Positions 1-5,753 of a stretch of 6,889 nt of DNA are shown piece by piece (position 1 is the stretch's first letter; each line of letters begins with the position of its first letter). The DNA lies in NCBI GenBank assembly GCA_024224995.1, contig JAAENB010001143.1, forward strand, positions 1 through 6,889, in the 5' to 3' direction. Both the position numbers and the translations under genes were made by a program. The DNA comes from a bacterium. Lineage in GTDB: Bacteria > Spirochaetota > UBA4802 > UBA5550. A model generated the notes under the pieces. That model was not told where the DNA came from and made no database searches. It worked only from the letters and a program-made list of their open reading frames with translations.

Positions 1-540
1 GTTGCAGGAGACTTTAACGGAGACGGCAGGGATGACATAGCGAACTTTCACCCCAGCAATGGAACCTGGTGGGTGGCTATATCAACAGGAAGCGGTTTCT
101 CAACAGGTCTCTGGGCCGACTTTGGAACAAACTCCGGCTGGACAAGCCAGGTTGTGGGAGACTTTAACGGAGACGGCAGGGATGACATAGCGAACTTTCA
201 CCCCAGCAATGGAACCTGGTGGGTAACTATATCAACAGGCAGTGTTTTTTCAACAGGTCTCTGGGCCGATTTTGGAACAAACTCCGGCTGGACAAGCCAG
301 GTTGCAGGAGACTTTAACGGAGACGGCAGGGATGACATAGCGAACTTTCACCCCAGCAATGGAACCTGGTGGGTGGCTATATCAACAGGAAGCGGTTTCT
401 CAACAGGTCTCTGGGCCGACTTTGGAACAAACTCCGGGTGGACAGCCCAGGTTGCCGGAGACTTTGACGGGGACTCAATAAAAGATGATATCGCAAACTT
501 TCATCCCAGTAACGGGACATGGTGGGTCTCTTTATTCAAT
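1..540 (+). repeat. Tandem 150-bp coding repeat, three full units plus a degenerate fourth
   Basis: Units begin at 1, 151, 301 and 451, each with GTTG..GGAGACTTT. By direct comparison units 1 and 3 differ at only 3 of 150 bases, all near the 3' end (about 438-446). Unit 2 differs from unit 1 at about 9 positions. The fourth unit (451 onward) is truncated and clearly diverged. The unit length is an exact multiple of three, so gain or loss of a unit keeps the frame. The window begins exactly on a unit boundary, so more copies probably lie upstream. Confidence 0.95.
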
Positions 541-546
541 GAATAA
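1..546 (+). CDS. FG-GAP/VCBS-like repeat protein, C-terminal part (5' end outside window)
   Basis: The frame is open from the first base and ends at TAA 544-546, giving 181 visible residues; the ATG at 73 is only an internal Met inside a repeat. The protein is built of 50-residue units, each with an acidic loop DFNGDGRDD followed by IANFHPSNGTWWV and a Gly/Ser/Thr-rich stretch ending in GWTSQ. The D-x-N-x-D-G-x-x-D pattern is the calcium-binding loop of FG-GAP/VCBS (integrin-type beta-propeller) repeats, which are usually extracellular and serve adhesion, carbohydrate binding or structural roles. The last unit is degenerate (loop DFDGDSIKDD, one residue longer) and the protein stops soon after its tryptophans, so this is the true C-terminus. 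The N-terminal or catalytic part is not visible, so the overall function is unknown. A strong terminator follows. Confidence 0.85.
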   Translation, partial: VAGDFNGDGRDDIANFHPSNGTWWVAISTGSGFSTGLWADFGTNSGWTSQVVGDFNGDGRDDIANFHPSNGTWWVTISTGSVFSTGLWADFGTNSGWTSQVAGDFNGDGRDDIANFHPSNGTWWVAISTGSGFSTGLWADFGTNSGWTAQVAGDFDGDSIKDDIANFHPSNGTWWVSLFNE

Positions 547-565
547 TAAGTAAACCTGAAAAGGC

Positions 566-610
566 AAAGAATATTATGCCGATAGCTGTAGGCATAATAT
601 TCTTTTGCTT
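566..610 (+). terminator. Rho-independent terminator after the repeat protein
   Basis: A perfect 15-bp stem (566-580 with 591-605, arms AAGAATATTATGCC and GGCATAATATTCTT plus one closing A-T pair) surrounds a 10-nt loop. It runs into a T-rich tract (tcttttgctttttttgc). It starts about 20 nt after the stop codon of the repeat protein, the expected place for an intrinsic terminator. Confidence 0.85.
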
Positions 611-684
611 TTTTTGCTTTCTTCTAAAAAAAACTTTTCAAAAATTTTTTGCTTTGCTACTGTTGTCCTTTGTGAAAAGAAACC

Positions 685-2124
685 ATGAAAATTAAAATCT
701 CAAAGAAAAAAATTAAATCTATCATTGTAGCTGTTTTACTGTCTGCTCTTTGTATTCTCGGCTATTATTATGGAGCCACACACGGTTTTTACAGTAATAT
801 ATTAATTCCTGTTAATAAAGAAAAAGCTCTTGTTTTTCGAGCAGAAAAAAATGACGGCGGCATTCTGGTGGAACCGGTCGATATTTGTAAAAACCCAGGG
901 GAGCATTTTAAATTTTTTCCTATGGATAGATTTGCTGCCTTTGCTTTGCCCTGTATGCACGAGTTTTTCGCAATAGCCGGGAATAAATTGATCTACTATT
1001 ATAATGGCACTCTCACCTGTCTGGATGCTGACAACGGCGGCATAAGCTGGGAAAAAGAAGTAAAACCAGGAGAGCTCTTCAACAATAGACTATCATCAAA
1101 CATTCTGAGCGACGGATCAAACATTTACGTTATTATCAATTCTAATAATAATTCGGTACTGCTGTGGGCTTTAACAATCAATGAGGGAAAAGAATTGTGG
1201 CAAAAAAAGACTCCTTCTTTTTCAATTTTTGTACAGCCCTTTCTCGCGGAAAAATACATTATTTTCCAATTTCCACTCAAGACTTTGATTGTAGAAAAAA
1301 CTTCCGGAAAAACAACCGTGGTTAAATCTTGCGGAGGGGTCTTAAAAGAGAATGAATATATATATTTCTCCTCCTGTACCTACAAGAAATCTTTAGTCAA
1401 TTCTATTGATCTTTCTACCATGAAAAAGAAATACCTTTTTAAAACCGGTCCTTTATTTGATAAACCTGTTGCTCGTTATAATGATTCCCTGCTTTATTTT
1501 ACAGATAAAAACAAAGAAATATGCCTGGAGTCATTGTCTCTTACGACCGGGAAGAAAACCTGGACAACCCGTGTCGCAAACATCGCGCCGGATACTACTG
1601 TTCAAACGGCTTTTTTTTATGTTCCCTGCGGAGAGGCAGTTCAATGGCATACGCCGCACCTGCTTAGAGGCCCTTTTCTACCTGTTTCCCTTACCGGAAA
1701 GAATTCAGAGGGAAAAATATACTACCGGTTTAAGATCATAAATTTAAACGACGGTTCAATTACTGCTGATTCCAGGCCGGTACCGGTTTCGCGAGGAAGC
1801 ACCTATATCTTTCACAAAGACGGATATTATTATCTTGTTATTCGCGAAGAAAGAAGTTTCTTCTTTGACAAGAAAGTGCTGTTGCTTGTCTTTGATCCCG
1901 CAGCCGGAATATTTAAAAGCGCGGCAGAAATAAGGTATAACAGCGCTATAAACGGAACGTCTCTTTTTTACGAAATAAAAGAGAACCGGCTTTTTATTTC
2001 CCGTGAAGACGAACTTGTTGCTGCCGGTCTTTTAGATCAAACGGTTTTGTATGGAGACTCAAAATATGTAGTGTTTCATGATGTTGATGAAATTTTGGAA
2101 CGGTTTGGTTTGGGGAAACCATAA
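685..2124 (+). CDS. Membrane-anchored PQQ-like (BamB-type) beta-propeller protein
   Basis: 479 residues. A lysine-rich N-terminus (1-12) is followed by one hydrophobic segment at about 13-29, read as a signal anchor or uncleaved signal peptide, so the rest should lie outside the cytoplasmic membrane. The remainder carries degenerate PQQ-like blade motifs: LTCLDADNGGISWEKE (about 110-125), LWALTINEGKELWQKK (160-175), LESLSLTTGKKTWTTR (281-296), IINLNDGSITAD (351-362) and LVFDPAAGIF (401-410). The D/N-x-x-x-G-x-x-x-W signature marks BamB and PQQ dehydrogenase-like propellers. No dehydrogenase catalytic motifs are evident, and the usual BamB lipobox is absent, so a scaffold or sensor role is more likely than enzymatic activity. 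The start ATG at 685 has only a weak purine-rich stretch upstream (gaaaagaaacc). The gene is flanked by terminators at both ends and so is probably monocistronic. Exact function is unknown. Confidence 0.75.
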   Translation: MKIKISKKKIKSIIVAVLLSALCILGYYYGATHGFYSNILIPVNKEKALVFRAEKNDGGILVEPVDICKNPGEHFKFFPMDRFAAFALPCMHEFFAIAGNKLIYYYNGTLTCLDADNGGISWEKEVKPGELFNNRLSSNILSDGSNIYVIINSNNNSVLLWALTINEGKELWQKKTPSFSIFVQPFLAEKYIIFQFPLKTLIVEKTSGKTTVVKSCGGVLKENEYIYFSSCTYKKSLVNSIDLSTMKKKYLFKTGPLFDKPVARYNDSLLYFTDKNKEICLESLSLTTGKKTWTTRVANIAPDTTVQTAFFYVPCGEAVQWHTPHLLRGPFLPVSLTGKNSEGKIYYRFKIINLNDGSITADSRPVPVSRGSTYIFHKDGYYYLVIREERSFFFDKKVLLLVFDPAAGIFKSAAEIRYNSAINGTSLFYEIKENRLFISREDELVAAGLLDQTVLYGDSKYVVFHDVDEILERFGLGKP

Positions 2125-2306
2125 GCGTCTTTTAAAACGGCATCGCTCATTTTACGGGAAAGGATTACAACGAGCTTTATGTTAAATTCGGAGATATAGT
2201 CCCTGTTGAATAACAGGTCGGAAACTGCAGCGTTGAGCTCTGAACCTTGCAGGTTATACAGGGGAAGAATAAAAAAATTTTTTTCTTGCTTTCCTTTTCG
2301 TTTCAA
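2076..2306 (-). pseudogene. Short minus-strand coding remnant, possibly of a STAND-type ATPase
   Basis: A 76-residue minus-strand frame (TTG at 2304-2306, stop 2076-2078). The part outside the neighbouring + strand gene (roughly 2125-2280) looks protein-like: LNAAVSDLLFNRDYISEFN, then IKLVVILSRK and a segment ending AYGFP. To me this resembles the strand-helix region of STAND/AAA-type NTPases (pattern L-N-x-x-R-D-x-I, then a hydrophobic strand, then A-x-D-F-W). That is pattern memory only and uncertain. There is no ATG, no convincing ribosome binding site and no P-loop. The frame begins just beyond the terminator of the upstream minus-strand gene, and its C-terminal 15 or so codons are antisense to the propeller gene. 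A truncated remnant is more likely than a working gene; a chance ORF is also possible. Confidence 0.3.
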
Positions 2307-2319
2307 TTTAAAAAAATAA

Positions 2320-2349
2320 AAAAAGCCGACATTAAACTGTCGGCTTTTT
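2320..2349. terminator. Bidirectional intrinsic terminator between convergent genes
   Basis: A 12-bp perfect stem (2320-2331 with 2338-2349, core AAGCCGACA/TGTCGGCTT) encloses a 6-nt loop (ttaaac). It is flanked by a T-run on the + strand and an A-run (T-run on the minus strand) on the other side. It lies between the + strand propeller gene and the - strand KAS III gene and can end transcription from both. Confidence 0.88.
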
Positions 2350-2391
2350 ATATGATATTTTGTATATAAGTTTTTTACTGTTAATGAATTA

Positions 2392-3447
2392 TCAATATTT
2401 AAATATCATAGCCCCGGCCTGAACACCGGCAGCGGGAACAGCGAAAAGACAGAGGTTGCCGCGTTTCAGGCGTCCCTCTTCCTTTGCGCGGAACAATGCC
2501 AGGGGAAAACTGGCGGAGGCGACATTGCCGCACTCGGGGTAGTATGGCTTAAACGTATCGACGATTGATACATTTAAATCATCAAATATCGTGCTAATGA
2601 TGCCATTTACCATGTTGCCTACATCGTGATGCAGTGAGTTGTCAAAAGAACAGTTCTTCCATTCTTCATTAGAAAAAATATCGCCCATTAATTCTTTCAT
2701 TTTTATATGGCCAATATTAATAAGCCGGGCTGAATGACTGTACAACTGGTAGCGATCACCAACGGCATGGTTAAGACCGATGTTGCATACATTATAATCC
2801 CCGTCCGAAATATTAAAGAAAAAATTTAAATGCCTGCTGTCTTCAAGATATTCAGGCTCATCGGTAGCTTCAAGGACAATGGCTCCGGCAGCGTCACCAA
2901 TAGTACAGGACGCCAGTTTCCATTGTAGTTCGTCCGGTGTTTTGCAGGTGAAATCGGCCCAGTCATAGGATCGTTCCCCGGAAGCAATGAGGATCTTTTT
3001 ATACGCTCCGGTTTGGATTAAGGCGTTTGCTATTTCAATGGATTTCGCGAAACTGGTGCAGGCATCCTGCGTGTCAATAACATTGGCGTTGAGCGCCTGT
3101 AGATTATGGCGTAAAACATGAGATGTGGCGGGCTCAACAAAAGCTTTGGACATGCCGGTAAAAATTATAAGATCAAGTTCATTCGCTGAAATCCCGGCGT
3201 CTTCAAGAGCAATTCGAGAAGCGTTAAAGGCGATATCCGTACAATATTCATATTCATCACACCAGTTCCTGGTAATGTTTCCTGCTTTTTCAATTTTGTA
3301 TTTAGCCTTTTCCATAAAGGCAGGAAGCACTTCTTTTTCCAGGTAGGGAGCACTGCTCCTTTCCAGCAAGTCCAATACATGATCATTGGTGATTTCTCTT
3401 CCGGGAACATACGCGCCAATTCCCGCTATTCTGGCGATACTCTGCAT
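2392..3447 (-). CDS. 3-oxoacyl-ACP synthase III (FabH-like, thiolase fold) family protein
   Basis: 351 residues, close to the usual KAS III length of about 320-350. The Cys-His-Asn triad is visible: Cys130 in DTQDACTSFAKS, His274 in LHHDVGN (where FabH has H-Q-A-N) and Asn308 in ECGNVASASFP. The nucleophile-elbow context and IGDAAGAIVLEA (183-194) are typical of the fold. The family joins an acyl-CoA or acyl-ACP to malonyl-ACP or another acyl thioester. It differs from housekeeping FabH: the N-terminal third (about 25-65) is longer, and the C-terminal glycine-rich end is FAVPAAGVQAGAMIFKY rather than the classical GGGxxWG. This suggests a specialised synthase (secondary lipid or OleA-like condensation) rather than primary fatty-acid initiation. 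The start ATG 3445-3447 has GAGG at 3457-3460, 9 nt upstream. It has a candidate promoter of its own and ends at a bidirectional terminator. The physiological substrate is unknown. Confidence 0.88.
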   Translation of the reverse strand: MQSIARIAGIGAYVPGREITNDHVLDLLERSSAPYLEKEVLPAFMEKAKYKIEKAGNITRNWCDEYEYCTDIAFNASRIALEDAGISANELDLIIFTGMSKAFVEPATSHVLRHNLQALNANVIDTQDACTSFAKSIEIANALIQTGAYKKILIASGERSYDWADFTCKTPDELQWKLASCTIGDAAGAIVLEATDEPEYLEDSRHLNFFFNISDGDYNVCNIGLNHAVGDRYQLYSHSARLINIGHIKMKELMGDIFSNEEWKNCSFDNSLHHDVGNMVNGIISTIFDDLNVSIVDTFKPYYPECGNVASASFPLALFRAKEEGRLKRGNLCLFAVPAAGVQAGAMIFKY

Positions 3448-3478
3448 AATAGGTTACCTCAAGTTTTATAGTTTTTTA

Positions 3479-3508
3479 GTTATGGAGAATAATGTTAACA
3501 GCTGTCAA
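3479..3508 (-). promoter_or_regulatory. Candidate sigma-70-type promoter for the KAS III gene
   Basis: On the minus strand a perfect TTGACA (-35, 3503-3508) is followed after 18 bp by CATAAC (-10, 3479-3484, 4 of 6 consensus bases). Transcription would start near 3472, about 25 nt before the ATG, leaving room for the GAGG ribosome binding site. The -35 box is half inside the inverted repeat described separately. Confidence 0.5.
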
Positions 3509-3530
3509 TATATATGACTGCTGTTAACAT
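3492..3530. promoter_or_regulatory. Large inverted repeat, candidate operator upstream of KAS III
   Basis: Arms 3492-3507 (ATGTTAACAGCTGTCA) and 3515-3530 (TGACTGCTGTTAACAT) are complementary at 15 of 16 positions, with a 7-bp AT spacer. Each arm also holds the self-palindromic block TGTTAACA. It covers the -35 box of the KAS III promoter, and a perfect TATAAT reading the other way (3530-3535) abuts its right arm. Position and symmetry fit a dimeric repressor site (for example TetR-, GntR- or LacI-type); no regulator gene is in the window. There is no T-run after it, so it is not a terminator. Confidence 0.55.
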
Positions 3531-3571
3531 ATAATATAACTATTTTTTATTAAAAAGTCAAGTGAGGGAGA

Positions 3572-3727
3572 ATGAGCGCTAGGTGGGAGGGAATAAACGA
3601 CTGTATTGCTCTATTGGAGAGTTATTGCCGTCTCCAGTATACTTCTAAGCCGCGTTTTATAATAATGAACTTTACCTCAGAGCAAACTTTCAAAATTACT
3701 GCTGAGCCAGGGTTTGTATTTTCTTGA
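3572..3727 (+). CDS. Possible 51-residue small protein, divergent from KAS III
   Basis: ATG at 3572 follows a purine-rich GAGGGAGA, a plausible ribosome binding site although the spacing is short. The frame runs 51 codons to TGA at 3725-3727 and begins MSARWEGINDCIALLESYCR. A TATAAT at 3530-3535 lies upstream on the same strand, but no good -35 box is seen. The product has no membrane segment and no motif I recognise. It may be a chance ORF; its only support is the SD-like sequence and its place across the dyad from KAS III. Confidence 0.22.
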   Translation: MSARWEGINDCIALLESYCRLQYTSKPRFIIMNFTSEQTFKITAEPGFVFS

Positions 3728-3739
3728 ATTTTGAATAGC

Positions 3740-3797
3740 ATGGAGCTTGCTCCATAAACGAACACAAAAAAATGATTTATGGGGACTAGAAGCTAGT
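3740..3797. repeat. Cluster of overlapping short inverted repeats
   Basis: Three inverted repeats follow each other: ATGGAGC (3740-3746) with GCTCCAT (3749-3755); CCATAAA (3752-3758) with TTTATGG (3776-3782); and ACTAG (3785-3789) with CTAGT (3793-3797). The first two share CCAT (3752-3755), so they are mutually exclusive if formed in one RNA. Neither is directly followed by a T-run in the transcribed direction, so a terminator is not supported. Confidence 0.4.
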
Positions 3798-3839
3798 TTG
3801 AAAAATAATCGGTTTCTACCCTTAGATATTTTTTCGTGG

Positions 3840-4211
3840 TTATTGCATAGATCTGGCCAATGACAAACTTCTTATTTCTTCCGAAAGAAATTTTATTATT
3901 CTGATTACTGGTTCGCAAAACACCGAGAAGAAAAACCATAGAAGCCCTGCGTTAAGGCTGGTAAATCTCAGAATTACAAATGAACCGGTATAATGCCATA
4001 TTTCATAACCGGTAATCCCGAATAATACCTGCAAGGGAGCTTGCCACACGGAATTCATATCTATGCGGGTGTCGGGAACCCAGGAGAATTGGAACATCCA
4101 ATTGAGAAAACCGGGCAGTCTTCTTCCGGACTTTACAACACCGCAAAAAGCAATTTCAAGACTCAAAAAAATCATTGAATATAGAAAGAATCGAATTTAC
4201 GAACGTCCCAT
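3840..4211 (-). pseudogene. Small membrane protein gene interrupted by a stop at codon 5
   Basis: On the minus strand an AGGAAA box (4217-4222) sits 5 nt before ATG (4209-4211). The frame reads M-G-R-S, then TAA (4197-4199), then continues open in the same frame for 118 more codons to TAA at 3840-3842. After the stop it begins IRFFLYSMIFLSLEIAFCGV, a typical membrane segment, and the C-terminal half has another long hydrophobic stretch (FTSLNAGLLWFFFSVF). The next ATG in frame (4173-4175) has no ribosome binding site and would cut into the first membrane segment. Single-base reversion to AAA or CAA would restore a protein of about 123 residues. It follows the activase by 40 nt and may once have been the last gene of that operon. 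I do not recognise the family. A sequencing error or a chance frame remain possible. Confidence 0.4.
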
Positions 4212-4216
4212 AATAG

Positions 4217-4222
4217 TTTCCT
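4217..4222 (-). promoter_or_regulatory. Ribosome binding site before the interrupted membrane-protein frame
   Basis: AGGAAA on the minus strand, 5 nt from ATG 4209-4211. It supports that ATG, rather than the one at 4173-4175, as the original start, which puts the TAA at 4197-4199 inside the gene. Confidence 0.45.
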
Positions 4223-4251
4223 GCTTTTATAGTGATATACCTTTTTTTATT

Positions 4252-5211
4252 TCAGTCCAACCGCGAAAGAATTATATCCCGCCATTTCTGCTCCTCTTCC
4301 CTGTTCATAACAGAGTGAGGAACATCTTGCGGAATTATATCGCCAATCATTATTCGTTTTGTTATGCCGCCGCTGTTATATGGTAAAACCTGGAAATCCT
4401 TACAATTGTTTTTCTTTAAAAAATCACCTACATCGGCCAGGTTGGCTTCCGTAGCGGTAATGCCGGGTACAAGGGCAATTACCGGTAGTATGCTGATATC
4501 ATTTTTTTGAGATAATTCACTAAAGAGTCCGGAAAAATTCTCAAGGATCCGTTTGTTGTCGGCACCGGTATATTCTTTGTGCTTCACCGGGTCAATGATC
4601 TTTAGATCATAAAATATAAGATCCACATAGGGGAGCACTTTTTCTTTGAATTTGGCATAATCAAAAAGCCCGTTTGTTTGCAGCGTAATATGAATGGAGT
4701 TTTTTTTAAGCTTCTCCATTACCGAACTGATATAGTCCATATACAGGGTCGGCTCTCCACCGCAAAAGGTTACTCCTCCCCCGGAACTTTCATAAAAAAG
4801 ATGGTCATCCAGAAGGATCTCAACCAACTTGTCTACTGAGTAGTCCTTTCCAACATTTTGAAGAGCAGTAGAAGGACAGGCGTCAATACAGGCTCCGCAC
4901 CTGCTGCACCGGTCCCTGATAATCCAGCCCGGATTTTTGGGAATAATCGCCTTTTCGGGACAGGCAGCAACACATTCACCGCAGGAGATGCAGTACTCAT
5001 GGTGGAACGCTATCTCAAGTTCCTGCTTAATTGATTCCGGGTTATGGCACCAGACGCAGGACAGGGGACATCCCTTCAAAAATACCGATGTTCGAATGCC
5101 GGGGCCGTCATCAATGGCAAAATGCTGAATATCGAATATAAGCGGCTCTTCTATTTTTTTATCATCATTATTTTTTTCTTCTTTCAGTTCGTTCTCTTTC
5201 AGTTCATTCAT
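4252..5211 (-). CDS. Glycyl radical enzyme activating enzyme (radical SAM, two extra [4Fe-4S] sites)
   Basis: 319 residues, the usual length for GRE activases with a ferredoxin insert. The radical SAM triad is Cys48, Cys52, Cys55 in KGCPLSCVWCHNPES (C-x3-C-x2-C, W-C-H-N-P-E typical of PFL-activase relatives). A bacterial ferredoxin insert follows, with two C-x2-C-x2-C-x3-C sets: Cys74/77/80/84 and Cys102/105/108/112. The SAM-binding segment GGGVTFCGGEP is at 144-154, and YDLKIIDPVKHKEYTG (201-216) is a family signature. The enzyme reductively cleaves S-adenosylmethionine and abstracts hydrogen from the active-site glycine of its GRE partner. The two-cluster insert is shared with activases of glycerol dehydratase, choline lyase and arylalkyl GREs and is absent from classical PFL activase. 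An unusual charged leader (1-22, Glu/Lys/Asp-rich) precedes the core. The start ATG at 5209-5211 has GGAA 9 nt upstream, and the gene begins 18 nt after the SCP2-like gene. It presumably serves the GRE two genes upstream. Confidence 0.95.
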   Translation of the reverse strand: MNELKENELKEEKNNDDKKIEEPLIFDIQHFAIDDGPGIRTSVFLKGCPLSCVWCHNPESIKQELEIAFHHEYCISCGECVAACPEKAIIPKNPGWIIRDRCSRCGACIDACPSTALQNVGKDYSVDKLVEILLDDHLFYESSGGGVTFCGGEPTLYMDYISSVMEKLKKNSIHITLQTNGLFDYAKFKEKVLPYVDLIFYDLKIIDPVKHKEYTGADNKRILENFSGLFSELSQKNDISILPVIALVPGITATEANLADVGDFLKKNNCKDFQVLPYNSGGITKRIMIGDIIPQDVPHSVMNREEEQKWRDIILSRLD

Positions 5212-5229
5212 GACATGTTGTTCCGTTTT

Positions 5230-5685
5230 TTATTTTTTTCCCATAAGCTGCAGCTCATTCAGCATGGAGGCAAAACGCAGCAGGTAATTAAAATTGCCAT
5301 TAATTGAAACATCCTGTTTTATTAAGGCCTGGAAAATATCCGGTTTTGGTGAAAGAGCCAGATCCTTGAGCGCTTTCGCGCTTTTAAAGGTAATAGTCAC
5401 ATTGGGGTTTCCAATTATCTTTTTATGAACACTCATTTTGTTGTTTCCGAATATTATCGATACGGCAAAGCTTTTATCTTTGCTGTTAAAGACATACCGG
5501 GCATTAAAATTAATTATATTTTTTTTGAAATTTTTGTTCAGGGTAAAGATCATGCTCATTGCCCGGAGCAGCAGTGCCAGCACCTCCCCGGTAACCCCTG
5601 ACTCGAGTTGCCGGGCCAGCTCATCCCGGTCCTTCTTCTTCATAAGATTTCTGTTTAAAATATAATTAACAATTGTTTTTAGCAT
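5230..5685 (-). CDS. SCP2-like (sterol carrier protein 2 fold) small protein
   Basis: 151 residues from ATG 5683-5685, chosen because GGAG (5695-5698) lies 9 nt upstream. A GTG at 5746-5748 would add 21 mostly lysine/arginine-rich residues with no good ribosome binding site. The core, about 58-146, resembles the SCP2 lipid-binding domain: a beta-rich part (INFNARYVF, FAVSIIFGNNKMSVH), then NPNVTITFKSAKALKDL and the closing INGNFNYLLRFASMLNELQL helix, which matches the family's 'i-x-G-d/n' plus helix ending. SCP2 domains bind fatty acyl, sterol or other hydrophobic ligands. There is no signal peptide and no membrane span, so it is probably cytoplasmic. It lies between the GRE and the activase genes on the same strand, suggesting it presents or stores a hydrophobic substrate or product for them. 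The assignment rests on motif memory without a profile search and is moderate. Confidence 0.6.
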   Translation of the reverse strand: MLKTIVNYILNRNLMKKKDRDELARQLESGVTGEVLALLLRAMSMIFTLNKNFKKNIINFNARYVFNSKDKSFAVSIIFGNNKMSVHKKIIGNPNVTITFKSAKALKDLALSPKPDIFQALIKQDVSINGNFNYLLRFASMLNELQLMGKK

Positions 5686-5694
5686 TGAAAACCA

Positions 5695-5698
5695 CTCC
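5695..5698 (-). promoter_or_regulatory. Ribosome binding site that sets the SCP2-like start
   Basis: GGAG on the minus strand, 9 nt from ATG 5683-5685. It favours that start over the GTG 63 nt upstream, leaving a 68-nt gap after the GRE stop codon instead of 5 nt. Confidence 0.55.
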
Positions 5699-5753
5699 GT
5701 GTTTTTTCTTCTCTTTTTGCCTTTTTCCTTGAGCCTTGATCCTTTCACCTGTT

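Larger units (their letters stand above)
3448..3839. other. 392-bp intergenic region with regulatory signals and hairpins
   Basis: The right-hand boundary of the KAS III gene is followed by its promoter and dyad (3479-3530), a possible 51-codon + strand ORF (3572-3727), a 9-bp hairpin (3612-3620 with 3631-3639, one G-U pair), and a cluster of short inverted repeats at 3740-3797. No longer reading frame is convincing on either strand here, and I see no transposase ends or tRNA-like structure. Confidence 0.6.

Noticed and set aside
1..540. CRISPR-like array
   Set aside because: The repeats are 150 bp, contiguous without spacers, and in frame with a coding sequence.
1457..1741. + strand ORF of 94 codons inside the propeller gene
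   Set aside because: Overlapping out-of-frame ORF with no ribosome binding site; the host frame shows the PQQ-like repeats.
3165..3419. Minus-strand frame of 84 codons inside the KAS III gene, and + strand frame at 3125-3346
   Set aside because: Both are alternative frames of a gene with an intact catalytic triad and show no independent support.
3492..3530. Inverted repeat as a transcription terminator
   Set aside because: No T-run follows on either strand and it sits at a promoter with a perfect TTGACA.
4063..4386. + strand ORF of 107 codons
   Set aside because: It is antisense to the activase 3' end and the membrane-protein frame and has no recognisable motif or ribosome binding site.
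5746..5748. GTG start for the SCP2-like gene
   Set aside because: It has no good ribosome binding site and adds a low-complexity Lys/Arg stretch; the ATG at 5683-5685 has GGAG at 9 nt.
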